DNA of 64,000 bases from Phoronis australis (Eukaryota > Phoronida > Phoronidae): the NCBI GenBank assembly GCA_002633005.1, contig NMRA01000597.1, positions 53,988 through 117,987 of the forward strand, given 5' to 3'. Shown here piece by piece: positions 1 to 11,700 of the stretch; within the stretch, counting starts at the first letter, position 1; the number at the start of each line of letters is the position of its first letter. The translations under genes and the position numbers were made by a program. The notes beneath the pieces were generated by a model. It saw only the letters and a list, made by a program, of their open reading frames with translations, was not told the origin of the DNA and made no database searches.

Positions 1-54
1 GGTCCACTTTGCCAGAGATTCGAGCCCCCGTATTAGAGGCTGGGTGCGCGCATG
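1..54. repeat. MITE end, CATGCGCGCACCCAG family (truncated by window edge)
   Basis: The stretch ends in CTGGGTGCGCGCATG, the terminal inverted repeat of a short non-coding family found in five further places here. The interior carries the family's ATTCGAGCCCCC block. Only the right end is present. Confidence 0.7.
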
Positions 55-333
55 AAACGTCTACACAAATTGCACCGAATGCAGCTCCTGGTTTAAACGC
101 GGGCTTCTTTTTCAAAGTTTGGTCAGGTATAAATAACGCCACAAACATGGAGGTTCACTGAAACACGTCTACCTTACAGATGTGACAATCCTTAGTCACG
201 GAAAACTTGATAGGCCGACAAAAATACTAATGATGAAATACCGGTGATGATAATCATCCACTTTGTTAATTTACTTCACCTACACAATTGGAATTAGCCG
301 CTAAAATGAAACTCATTCGAGTAAGCACCACGT

Positions 334-477
334 CATGCGCGCCACTCAGAGGGGAGGGGGGGTTCGAGCCCCCCATTTGGCGAAGTGGGCAAAAAGGTCT
401 GCCCGCTCTCTTGTTAACAACAGTTCCATAACGTCAGGAATTCGAGCCCCCCATTTTGAATACTGGGTGCGCGCATG
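334..477. repeat. MITE, CATGCGCGCACCCAG family, internally deleted copy
   Basis: It starts with CATGCGCGCCACTCAG and ends with CTGGGTGCGCGCATG, so the ends are inverted repeats. It is 144 bp against about 220-266 bp in the longer copies at 43629 and 46817. The GTTCGAGCCCCCCAT block appears twice, in keeping with a rearranged interior. Confidence 0.65.
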
Positions 478-974
478 CACGTGAGTCCCTGGACAGCCCC
501 AATATGGTAAAACCCAAGGAGCTCAAGTCGGGGTTAAATCAGGATGGGCATAAATAAGGAAATTTACTGTATCAACAGATTAGACAAATAAGAATAAGAT
601 ACAAAGCATTGATACAGTGTACACGCGCACAATAACTGGGTCTATCAATTTTCCCGCCGCAAGCGATTGAACCAATCGGATCACCAATGGCGCAATCCTT
701 TCGAAAACAAGCCTAATTTTTAGGGAGTCTGTTACTGCTCTTTATATTTTCAAAACTTTAATTTCTTATAGTTAATTTATTTGCTGTGCACCTCAATGAG
801 ACCAGTTCATATATATGCATTTAACACTATTAATACATTGTAAGATCATAGATTATGCACTATCAACATGAGCCAAAAACAGTACACCCCTTTATTAAAA
901 AATGGGTTAAAGGTTAGAAACAAAGGACGATAGCGTAGACAAGTTTCCATCACTTGCGACGTCGATTTTTTACG
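478..974. other. No gene seen
   Basis: Plain AT-rich sequence. I see no splice-bounded exon, no tandem repeat and no recognisable transposon end. Confidence 0.5.
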
Positions 975-1560
975 ATGGACGTTGGGGAAGAACATCAGTC
1001 TGGTGACAGCAACACGGAATCGTACGAAGGCGATGATTTTCGAAATTTGATTCGTTGTGTTGTTTGTCATTTTTTTCCTACAGTTCAGGATTATTTGTGG
1101 ATACAGGAACAAGAACTGAACGATGCAGGGTTCGTGACAACGATGGTGAACGGTGATATCTATCTAAGGTGTTACAACTGTCATCGATATTGTCATCTCC
1201 TCTGTTTTCATCCAACCTTTNGTTGTTTGTCATTTTTTTCCTACAGTTCAGGATTATTTGTGGATACAGGAACAAGAACTGAACGATGCAGGGTTCGCGA
1301 CAACGTTGGTGAACGGTGATATCTATCTAAGGTGTTACAACTGTCATCGATATTGTCATCTCCTCTGTTTTCATCCAACCTTTCCAGATGAAAACTTTAC
1401 ATTCATTCTCAATGAATCGCGACAAATGCTGAAGCCAATGTTCAGCTCACCACAGAGAATGTCCGAAGTCATGAAACAATGTCAAAAGACCTTTAAAATA
1501 AAGAAAAATATGTCTAACGTGGGTGCTGTGTTTTATGACCGGCTACAGTTTACATGGTAG
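975..1560 (+). CDS. Unrecognised cysteine-rich protein, reading frame split by an assembly duplication
   Basis: I do not recognise the family. The first ATG is at 975 and opens an acidic start (MDVGEEHQSGD). It is followed by a CVVC pair and, about 40 residues on, a CYNCHRYCHLLCFHP cluster, an arrangement of paired Cys and His that could bind zinc. The frame is then interrupted by one N at 1221, after which the preceding 162 bases are repeated almost exactly and the frame continues to a TAG at 1558-1560. If the second copy is an artefact, the protein would be about 140 residues. A pyrimidine run followed by CTACAG inside each copy could also be a splice acceptor, so it may be an exon instead. 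No neighbour suggests a role. Confidence 0.4.
1059..1383. repeat. Near-identical 162-bp direct duplication joined by a single N
   Basis: Bases 1059-1220 and 1222-1383 match apart from a couple of substitutions and are separated by one N at 1221. Two overlapping contig ends (probably two alleles) were most likely joined without merging. Confidence 0.85.
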
Positions 1561-2478
1561 GTGTCACAATGCACCATGTAGCTTAGGGTTCCATAAAATT
1601 GCGTGAAGCTGAAAAAACGACAAAGTAGAAACAGGCTCTCTTTTGTTACAATAACTTGTCCAATCGAAACGAATAATTGCGTTTTGGAAACTCAGCGAGA
1701 CATATTTAAAGAGAAAGTCAACGTTTTTTATCAACAAAAAATAAATTTTAATTACCACCATGTTTACTGAGTGAAGCCAAATCTCAAATCATTTACGAGA
1801 CCTCATTGGCGTGTTTCTTGAAAAAAAAGTTTCAAGAGATATTTTAGTGAATTCGCGATCAATAATTTGCAATACACAAAAAACGGCGATGGCATTATTT
1901 TTTTAAACCTTTGCCTTATCTGAAATTGGCTGTGTGGCACTGCTTTTCAAGAAGCGCAGTGGAATTCTTTTGGAATCATTTACGAGACGTGCATAAATTC
2001 AACAATAGTGCGTTGATTAAAATGAAGATGTGGAAACTAAAATANACTTCTACTATTGAAAGATTTTGAAGAGCGTTTCAATACCGAAATTAATATAAAT
2101 TAATGTTTTTTCGCTGTTTTGTACAGTAAAGTAGATGCAGGTATTTCTCGTCAAATTAAAACTGACCGGAAACTGCAGCAGATAGGTTAGGAGAGGTCAA
2201 CTCAACTCGTAAGAATATGCCGGAGTTGCGAATCTGTTGTCTATAATCTATGGTGCAATGTGTCGGTTCCGTTGATATTTATAACCCTGTGACCTAGATT
2301 CCAAACTTGGTTGACTTATTTTTTCAAAGCAGTGAATGCCACGTAGCAAATAATTATTGAACACATAAGGGAGTTGTACGTTTCAATTTTGAAGAAAAGT
2401 GAAAGAATAGAGAGCATTCTGATGAAGTGTTGTTGATAATGTATCATAAACCAAGGAATATTCTTTTGCCTCACTTGA
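1561..2478. other. No gene seen
   Basis: AT-rich sequence with one ambiguous base at 2045. No coding signal or repeat end was recognised. Confidence 0.5.
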
Positions 2479-2847
2479 TTAATTCATACCTGATTCAATT
2501 GGAGCTTCCAGTCCACTGAAACTGGGTGTGTCTGTAAACAGTGCCACGATTTTTTTCTCAGCCTCCTCCATGGGTTTGGGGCGAGAGCCTCCTCCCGTTT
2601 TCTTCACCTCTCTTTGCAGTTGGTTCTTTGAGGCTCTCGCCCCAGACACCATGTGCCTCCACTTTTCCTTTGTGTCATATGCTGTTCTCTTCGCTGTTCC
2701 CAGACTTGTGATTTTGGAAGCTATGTCTTCCCAAACTGAGTTCTTTTCGGCCTTCGTCACCTTCTGACTGAACTTGCTATTAATTACTTGCAAGTTTGAC
2801 TCGGCAAGTTCAGTCAGAAGGTTGATTTCGTGCTTTGTCCAATTGAC
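2479..2847 (-). CDS. Myb/SANT-like DNA-binding domain exon (Harbinger-associated / NAIF1-like), partial
   Basis: Read on the minus strand, the frame opens with WTKHEINLLTELAESNLQVI and continues through VWEDIASKI, KEKWRHM and a KKTGGG stretch to PSFSGLE. This is the trihelix-like Myb/SANT fold seen in the Myb protein of PIF/Harbinger transposons and in their domesticated relative NAIF1; the three spaced tryptophans (WT, VWED, KWRH) are the usual core. Such proteins bind transposon ends or act as nuclear DNA-binding factors. There is no start Met: the frame is preceded by TAG, which is also a possible splice acceptor (CGATAG/GTCAAT). At the other end ATCAG/GTATGA is a possible donor before the TAA at 2479. 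It is therefore likely one internal exon. No Harbinger transposase was found nearby, so I cannot say whether it is transposon debris or a host gene. Confidence 0.7.
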   Translation of the reverse strand, partial: VNWTKHEINLLTELAESNLQVINSKFSQKVTKAEKNSVWEDIASKITSLGTAKRTAYDTKEKWRHMVSGARASKNQLQREVKKTGGGSRPKPMEEAEKKIVALFTDTPSFSGLEAPIESGMN

Positions 2848-2897
2848 CTATCGCAAGCTCCGCCCCTATGCGAAAAGTCACGTGATACCCGACATTC

Positions 2898-3506
2898 GAA
2901 CAAGATGTCAGAGGCAAATACACTGTCGCTAAACGACGTTCCTGGTGGAATCGATGAGTGTTTTTGTACTATTTGAAAACGCATTGACAGAGACAAGAGG
3001 CGATGCTTTTCAACAGTGAATCGTACGTTCATGATATGGGAATTTGTAAAGGTGACAATGAAAAAATAAGTGCTCGAGGAGCCAGCGAAAATCCGAAGAA
3101 CCCCTCGGCCTCGGGGCCACCTTCATCTGACAAATGACAAGGCCACTGATACGTGTAAAGCTGGGTATGTATCTTAAAGTCGAATTATCTGTACGATTCC
3201 ATAGATTTCATGATCTTTCGAATAAAATCAGTGAAGATTCACCGATATTTTTATTCTGTCGTCTGCTAAATTTCGCCAAATGAAAAGTAGGTCACAACTG
3301 GTGGGACTCCTGGAGTAAAGTAGGTCATAGATTACAGACAACACATGCACTATAGTGTCTGACTAGGTCGACTCGATAGCACTGTTTACGCTTTTCTAAT
3401 CTTGTAACGAAATATTTTCATCAAAAAATTCAGGTTCATAACTCAGGTACACACTCATCTCGCCCTGGCCAAACAGTTAGCTCCGGGTAGGTCTAGGGCT
3501 GTGTCT
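2898..3506 (+). repeat. Dispersed repeat, copy 1 (inverted partner at 29531-30105)
   Basis: About 600 bp matches the reverse complement of 29531-30105 throughout, from the block ATGTCAGAGGCAAATACACT to the block GTCTAGGGCTGTGTC. The ATG at 2905 opens a frame MSEANTLSLNDVPGGIDE that stops after 23 codons here but runs 55 codons in the partner. The repeat lies directly beside the Myb/SANT exon, so it may be another part of the same transposon. Confidence 0.75.
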
Positions 3507-3524
3507 AAGTAAAATTAATGTCTG

Positions 3525-3803
3525 GAGTGGCGGATCTAGGATACCACAGCGGGGGGCCAACATATGTTGCCTCGTGGAATTGTATGTGCACAGGCTGCCC
3601 GAAAGTTGCAGGGGCCAGGGATGTAGACCGTTGGACCTTCTGTTCAGAAAATCTATCGGTGGACTAAAAAAAACAGGAACACGGTTCCGCCGCGATCTGG
3701 GGTCTGAGCCCCCCCTCTTCCGCTACCGGTCCTAGTTACTGAACTCAATATTTCCTCACGCTCTTGCTGTTTCCCCTGCCCCCCCCCCCTAAATCCGCCT
3801 ATG
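3525..3803. repeat. MITE, CAGTGGCGGATCTAGG family
   Basis: Ends are GAGTGGCGGATCTAGG and, inverted, CCTAAATCCGCCTATG. The interior is rich in G and C runs and shares a CTGAGCCCCCC block and a CTACGCTCTTGCTGTTT-like block with the copy at 31264-33020. It is non-coding. Confidence 0.7.
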
Positions 3804-5680
3804 GAATTGTCCGTTTGCACCATTAAGACATTTAAATTAGGCCTACCTTCTTATGAACGTGGCATTTTTTGTACTTCCATTTCATAAAGTTAGCTTTCAT
3901 TGAAGGTAGCGTGGTCACTAAGTCGTGGTATGGTTACAAAAGATTACAAGTCTGGTGTGGTAGTTGCAAAAATAGGGTATTTACAAAAATAACTCAAATT
4001 CTTTTTTAAAGCTTCATAAATCTAAATACCATGTTTGAACAACTTCAAAATGAGCTCTCTCTAACTCTGCAGACATAGTGTATACTAGAGGTACACGTCA
4101 AAACGTAGTTCAACAGTTTATTTTTAGTGACAACAGCTCCACCAAGGCTTTGAGTTCCGGCAGTAATCCAGTGTCCTTCCCTGTGCCGATCGAATCTCTG
4201 AATTTTGACCGGGAGAGAAGTTCAGTTGAACGCCAGCTTACGGTTTATGAATAACAAAAATGTACCTCTGATACGGAACAAAATAATGTCCATTAGGTTG
4301 AAATAAATAAAAAACATCAAATAAAATGTCCTTGAAAACAACAATTTCCGGGGACTACCGCTAGAGTGCTGAGATCCAGCAGGTGCCGAGACAAAGGCGG
4401 GCCTGACGTAGTCAACTCGGGAGTCAAAATCTGAGATAGCCCTGCACCATAGCCACCAAGCTGAAAAGTGCGTATCTTGGAACTAATATATTTGTGTTTA
4501 TAGTAGCCTTCGAGTTATCAAGCAACATCGTTAAGTTGAGCTGCTCGTGTGGCCGTACGTACAGTTTGATCCATAGTTTACGCTTTTCAACATCATTTTT
4601 TGGCTTAGGACATGCCAAAAAATGACGGGATATTATTCTGGAGCAGCATAACGGCTGTCGGTGCTACACACGTGATATCAACACCGTTTCCCCATTCTTA
4701 GCGGACAATTTCTTGAGCTATAGACTAAAGTAAGTTTTACTCGACTGCGTGTGGTTTGTCGGGTAAAATGGCGGCTTGGAAAAGCAGACGAAGGTGTGCC
4801 AAGATTGCTGCGTTCTGATTGGTCAATTAAGCCGTACTTCATAATCCTGGCGATAGGTCAATTGCAAGATCTTTTCTTTTCAGCCATTTTGTCTGTGCCA
4901 TGGTAACAGGAATTATGGGTATTGCCTTATATGGTATCCAATTTGGCTATCCACCGTATAACATAGATATCCGCCGGATAGTTATCCGAACCTTATCCAA
5001 GCTTTGTGCAACCCAAATTTATACGCCGGTGCTAACAATCTTTCCTGAAACGGAGCTATATTCTAAAAATGACGTTCTAAAAGTTGGTCCTGCTACAGAT
5101 GTGTCATGCGCTGATGTCCACTGTAACTTACTAGACACCTTGGATTAAACCACTTTCATTCTCCATTGTACATACGTCTCGTTTGAAAGACAGTGATAGC
5201 ATTATAAAGCCGCAAAACAAACAGTCGCCACCCCCTGTAATTGATGCAGAAAATGCGTGCGTCGCTCAGACATATTTCTGAGAAATCTTGTCATGTAATA
5301 CTGCAAATCTTAAAGTGGGTCTTATTCGCCTATTTCACGAACGCGGGGCGCTGCTGTCGTGTTGATCGAAAACCAGGCGCCTTGACAAAAATGGCATCGT
5401 CCTGCAAGGTGCTGTGGTCAAAAGACTTATCAACGTTACTAAAAATCAAGTTGTCTAATGTTGAATCGATCTCCCAAAAACATAACAATACGCACAAGAG
5501 TTAGGGACGCGGCAACTAAACCTTTACCCTCCTCAGCCATTCCTGTCGCATTTTTCCTTCTTTTGGAAAAGTTTGGAAGTCAGGGATATACCCAGGCTTC
5601 TTGAAAAACTCTGCTCGGCAGCTGGGCGAGTGAGCCAGAAAATCTACTCCCCTAGCCCGAAGTTCAGTCACCCGGCCGTT
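3804..5680. other. No supported gene
   Basis: A frame at 4900-5148 (82 codons, plus) and one at 5241-5504 have no recognisable motif and no clear splice context, and are not called. Nothing else was recognised. Confidence 0.45.
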
Positions 5681-6616
5681 GCTTGTTTGAATGAGATTTC
5701 TTAAACAATTACGCAACTCGAAATGCGTGTTTTATCGATCTTTAAACAGGCTCGTGGACTAGAAATTCCGCGCACAATGATTTTTCAGGACTGTCTGATA
5801 TTATTGATAAATTGAATACATTACTGTAGAATTTTAGAACTGTAGGTGAGACATTTTTCGCACAAATATATACACGTTTATGGACTGGGCGCTTATTTTA
5901 GCAAAGTGGGGACGCTTATAGGGGCATGGGCGCTTATTAGGACCAATGTTATAAATTAATTTTGTACATTACAATAAGAAATCAGTTCCAAGAATAACGG
6001 TATTTCATTTGCTATGAGCACATGGACTGGTCTTCCACCTAGTCCACAAATTCTTTGTGCACGACCTCACACTGGATTTTTTTGACAAATCGCGTAACGG
6101 GTGACATGTACTCAATCGGTAGGGTCGCACTGCGCCGGTGTTTTTTACTGACGGAGCATCGACACGATGACCAAACCGAACCTTAAATTCATGATAAAAA
6201 CAGCAAAACGAGGAGGAAAATTATTCATATTCATCTGGGAAACGATATAGTGCTTTTGTGCTCTGAAATTCGCTCGCCACTTGGCGACCGCAAGTCGACT
6301 TCTACTCGCCCAGCACCATTTTTACTCACATGGGCGACTGGGCGAGTGGCTAAGTATGATATCCCTGGGAAGCATACCGACGACTTCTTACTGGAATTGG
6401 TACATACAGGCACTGCACAGTACACCATCATGGCTAGCTGATGATCACTCACGAGGTTTTATCAGTGTGCTTCGTTTTCGATCAGTATTCAAAGATAGCG
6501 CGGGAAGATGGCGCTTTCGTGAAATAGGTGAATGTTTCACATATAACAAGCTTGTTTGAATGAGATTTCTAAAATAACTACGCAACTCGAAATGCGTGTT
6601 TTATCGATCTTTAAAC
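5681..6616. repeat. Direct repeat pair, 67 bp, flanking about 800 bp
   Basis: Bases 5681-5747 and 6550-6616 are almost identical (GCTTGTTTGAATGAGATTTC at the left of each, ATCGATCTTTAAACA at the right). Between them are GGGCGCTTATT-type motifs at about 5885-5940 and several CTCGCCCAG motifs. The pair could be the duplicated ends of an insertion or a local duplication. No coding capacity is seen inside. Confidence 0.6.
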
Positions 6617-8322
6617 AAAATATAAATAACAAAACGTGACTGGCAACTTTAGCAAGCCATTCACGCCCACAAACATTCCTGTGGTAGGAGTCATTTGCAA
6701 CTTCAATTATCTCAAGATAAAGGGGCCCTGAACTCTCACTGAAATCATGAAATTTAAATATTTGTTAAGTATGTCTTTTTAAATTCTGAAATACTCAAAG
6801 ACTTCCCTTTTAAAACACTCAAATTGTAACTCGCGTATTTCAGTCGCTACCCCAATAGATACGAACTTTTCCTAAATATAGAATTAGATTTATTTTACTT
6901 TTCATTGTCAAATTCGCTTGAAAGTTGGACTGAGTTATGAAGTTCAGTGGGTGCGCGTTTTATCGTGAACTATCAGTCCATGCTTCATAATGATACAACT
7001 GCGTACTGCCGCAGCGTAGCTGGGGCGTCCTCTCCAGACCGAATCTCGAAAGTGAGGTGGGCGGCTGGGAAACACCCAAATGGGTGAGGGCAAACCACCG
7101 AGGGACGCTGCAAACCTCTGTGGGGAAGAGCTGGCTTGAGGTTGCATGACAATGCTGGTGACGAGGTAGGACTGTGGCGCTCGAAATAGCAGCTGCGCCA
7201 TTGAAGCATCGTTATATTTCGGTGAATCTTTATGAAAACGTAAACCAGAGTTAAAAACAAAAAGTCTTAGGGTTTTACGACGTACTACAATATAAAGACT
7301 AGTTTGCGTGCTTGTAAAAACAAATATGCTATGTTTCCACACATGTAGGTAAACGCAAATTACTAGGGGCACATATCATTTGCCTTCGGCTCGCTACCAT
7401 TTTCACCCCGCCGCTACTCTCTCCTCGCTGCAACTGCTTTGTCCCCCGGCGGTACCATTTGCAGTGTTTTTAACTTCCAGAGTGAAACCCGTTGTATTCA
7501 TGGGAAAAAGTTTGCTTTGGTAGGGATTTTTTCAAGCACCATTTTGAAGAGGAATTGTTTGAGAAAAATCACCCAGTTGAGTGTCGTGTCTTGTATAAAG
7601 CTGTGGGAGTACCCCCTTGGAAAGGTTTTTGGAGGGTACTCTGAAAGCCCAAGGATGGTGGAGTGAATCCTATCCCTATACCTAACAATGTGGTGAACAT
7701 CTTGGAAAGTACAAGCACAATTGTTGATTTCAGAATGCGCTTATCAGATGGTGTCTCTTAAAGTTGATATAAATGCGTCTTATGTGAAAAAGAATAAATT
7801 TTGATTTGAACAACTTACCACTATATACAGGAATTGGAATTACTATAAGAGGAAAATTTTCCAAGTGATCTATCATTTCACAAATAGGCTTGTGTGATAG
7901 AAATATTTTTGTGTTGTAAAATTAAACTGAAATAAATGTTTTTGCATGAATCAAGCCAAAAATGATGATAAAAAGAAGCTGGAAATCGAATAAGAGGAAA
8001 TAAAAACAAAAAAGGAAAGTTCCAAGCCATGTATATATCCCTGTCTCAACTTGTTCCTTAGTGGACTTGGAAGAATTCAAACTTTGTTATTGCTCAAAGC
8101 CATGGCTATTGCACCAGGTCTTAAGCAATAACAAACTATCCGTTCAACCGAAGCCAATATACCGCATGTAATCTCAGTAAGGAACAGTACGAGATTAAGA
8201 GTCTAATCTCGAGCACACACATGAAGATTGACATCAGACACTAGTAAATAGAAAAAATGCGTTGATATATGTTTCTCAATTTCAATAAAGACTTAACCCA
8301 GGAGTAAATCAACCCATTTTAC
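6617..8322. other. No supported gene
   Basis: Frames at 6944-7372 (minus) and 7439-7666 (plus) lack motifs and splice support. The stretch may be intron or 3' flank of the minus-strand exon set that ends at 8323. Confidence 0.4.
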
Positions 8323-8413
8323 CTTGGAACATAGCATAGAACTAATGGAGATGATTGGTTCCATATTGACAAACAGTATTATGTAGTCTTCCATGCTCAG
8401 GGACGAAAACTTT
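8323..8413 (-). CDS. Candidate exon of an unrecognised minus-strand gene
   Basis: On the minus strand this 91-bp stretch is bounded by a good acceptor (TTAATTTTCAG) and a good donor (CCAAG/GTAAAAT). With one leading base the whole exon is open. In the phase that would follow the exon at 8662-8717 it reads KVFVPEHGRLHNTV and then reaches a stop after 23 codons, which could be the natural end of the protein. The two possibilities cannot be separated by eye. Confidence 0.35.
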
Positions 8414-8661
8414 CTGAAAATTAAACATATTCAATGCAATATTACTACGGGGTCAATTTGTCAAACTTAAGCAGATTGAAAGCCTGTTTTGAGCAGTACA
8501 TGTAATTTTAGTTCCTACATGTCAGTACCAGTGCTTTGACCATACTGAAATCTTTAACTGCCAAATCTAATGAACGCGCATGCTTATTGATTGACATTTG
8601 TCTTGTCATCAGTGAGAATCCTTAAGTTGTTCAAACAGCTATGAACAACAACCACACTCAC

Positions 8662-8717
8662 ATGTTGATCAATTAAATAACCAAGCTTGGTGGACAAAAA
8701 CTCAAATACAGTTGGAC
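8662..8717 (-). CDS. Candidate exon of an unrecognised minus-strand gene
   Basis: It is a 56-bp minus-strand stretch between acceptor ATTGTATTTCAG and donor CAACAT/GTGAGT. It has one fully open frame, PTVFEFLSTKLGYLIDQH, after two leading bases. That phase is exactly what the exon at 14961-15131 leaves (one base over), and the joint codon would be Gly. Short exons between strong sites support a real gene, but no family is recognised. Confidence 0.45.
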
Positions 8718-11700
8718 CTGAAATACAATATGCAATGTTAATTGAGTTTGTGTATTCTGCTGACTGGCACATGACAAAATTGTGACTACCATCCATTTTG
8801 GCAGAAATCAATTAGCCTCACTGTCCAGCTAAGCTGAGTACAGCCTAGGGTAACAATGGTATATGGCCTTCTGATGTTGGGTGTGTGTAATGAACCAATT
8901 ACCAGGAGAGCACAATGCCCAGTGTCAGCTGATGGAAACTTTAATCATGGGTACCAGGGAACATTCAAAACTACTGCTACTGGCCATTCTTAGATTTCCT
9001 CTTTTCTCATGGTGATGCAATATGGCATGAAAAAGCCACTTCGCGGCATTTTTGACATGATTGTGATTGAGAGTTTAAATCATGTTTTCTGGTCTTGCTA
9101 AAGCATTTTCAGGACAACCTGAAAAGTCCAGTATACTCTGGCTAACTGGAAGATTATAAATCACACGAGTGGTTGCCAGTGTGCAAAACACAGAATGTAT
9201 TGTGTTGAACATTTCAAAACATATTGGATTTGAATACACTGAATCTGATAACATTAGCTCAGGGAGATTTAAAGCAGATATATGCCATAACAAAAACAAC
9301 TTTTGATTTGGTTGCTACCCAAGAAATTAGTCTCAAATTGCCCCTTCTGTCAAACTGAGCATAATTTCGGGGTTTCCAAAAAATTGACAGTTTGTTATTT
9401 CTTAAGGTAGGCGGATACACAAAGAAAATAATTTTGACTGTTTTTTACATTTTTATGTCATCCTAATCTTTAATTCTTGATGCACAGTATACTGAAGAAA
9501 AATTAAATCATTCTGAAAATCCAAAGTTGTTTTTTAGCTATATTTGACCAAGCCTCAGTAAGTCGTACGGCTTGAGTGCTCACCAGCTCAGTGATTGACA
9601 ACTTGGGCGGAGCTTATATACATGTACAAGGACACTAGCTCTAATCTAACCCTGTCAACAAGCATTGCGTAACCGGGCAATCGAGAGTGCTGTACCAGCT
9701 GATATTGGTGTTGTAGCAAGACCAAGAATAAAAGAATTCTATTTTTGACCATGTGAAAGTTGGTAGTGAAATGGTGAACTAGCCCCTGTTCCGAGCCTTA
9801 GCCTGTTTGTGTATCTGCAAAGTACGTCAAGTCCTACCGAAGCCATCACTGCACTCAGCTTGAGGAGTCAGTGCAGAAATTGTGCGTGTATAAGAGAAGT
9901 CGGTAATATGAGGTAAGGTGTCTTGCGAGAGGACGCTGAGCATCGACGTGGGTGGTGTTGCACGATTCGGTGAGAGTGCATGCACGCGCTATGAAGACAA
10001 GCCGCGCGCTCGACACATTGACAACTACATGCCCTCAGAGTAGAGTCTTCGCAGATAAACCGTGCTTCTGTGCTGGGAACGCGCCGTGGAGAAACTAGGC
10101 TGTCAAACCCAGAGGATTTTTTAACTTGCTACTGGCCGTAACCCAAAGAATTAGAGTAATGACCCAGTGTTCAATATAACAAAATTTTTCTAGTGCATAG
10201 ATTCAAACGTAACCCTGAATTAAAACTCATGATATTATACGATTCTAGAGGAAAGCAATATAAGAAACTTTAGTAACTTGAGAATCTCACCCAAGCGAAC
10301 CTGTTTGCGCAGAAAGTGATATTTTCTTACCCCAAAGTCCATTCGGTACAGGCTCGTAAAAATGTTGAACCATTACTATGAAAGTAGTTCTTAATCCTCG
10401 TCGCCAATAGACAGTAATGCGGCGATTTGATATAACACATATATTGGTTGATGATAATATTGGAATACTAACAAATAGGTCTGTGTCATATAGAGTGTCT
10501 TTTACTATACTGAGTGGAGAGTTCAGATGAATCGTGTAAACAATCAACACGTGGTTTTAAATGTGTGGTCGGCACACCAGTACAGCAGGCAATAAATCAA
10601 CGCTAAGCTCCGCCCACGTGACAGCCATACTTGTTTTGGTCGTCTGTCGTGCTTCACAAGTTCGAAAAAATGATTAAAATTACGCTGTAAACAAACAGGT
10701 ATGTCACATTTTCTAAACATGAAGTAAGTATCAGCTTTATTTCTAGTACTTCAACAAAAATTGGAACATAATGACCACGCATTTTGAACGAAATTTGATC
10801 TCAAGTGGCAATCGATGGACCGCTTAACTTCAAAGCCGTTTTTCTCGGCTCGTGATTTCAGGATAGTGACAAGATCTCGGGCCTATTATTCCACAACATG
10901 TGGGTCAATTTTTACGAAAGTTGCAAATTTGAAATCCTCTAGGACTGAAGTAAAATCGATAAATGAACCAGATTTTTAGTTATTAGACGGAAAGTGACCA
11001 AATGACAAAAAGTGGCGTGCTTGCCCCAACTCACACACAAAAAAATGCCACAAAATCAAGATCATAATGATTTTGTACATATATTTGGTATGGATAAGTA
11101 GAATATTGCGCAAGGAAACAGTTGATGATGACCCCTGTGCATTTTGAAAAAAAACTCGAGGTAAAATTGGATTTTTTGAAAATTGAAAAATACGATTTTT
11201 AAAAAAAACGAACTACAAAAAATATTTTTTTCGATTTTTGTCACTTTCAGAGTCATGTCTAACTAGTTAAAACTCCCCTTTTACTAATTTTAGTTAGGAA
11301 CCTGGAGATTTGATCAGTGTATACACCTACCATAATAGCAGCTTGAAAAATGTACAATTTGTGGGTAAGGAACTTCAAAAGGGTTAATTTTTTTCAACAC
11401 AGTTTAGTATAAATGTTTTATTATTCTCCACATAGCCTTTAAATGCTTTTTGGCTAAACAGATTGTAGCCCAGTCTTGTATAGATTGATTTAAAACCTTG
11501 AAAAAGAATTATGCCATCATGTTTTGGGAATACACCTCTAGAGCGAAACCTTCAATCCAAATCGAACTCGAAATTGTTTTTGTCACTTCTAGTCCACTTT
11601 CTTGCTAGTTCAAGATAGTTCTTATTGACCACTAGATTCGAGCTAAATTTTGAGTAAAAACCTCAAGATTTCTAGTAAAACTTCAAACCCAGACTCAAAC

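Noticed and set aside
6250-6559. Overlapping frames on both strands
   Set aside because: They overlap each other, have no motif, and lie between the two direct repeats.
6944-7372. A 142-codon minus-strand frame
   Set aside because: Its length tempted me, but the composition changes abruptly along it, no motif is seen, and a second frame overlaps most of it.
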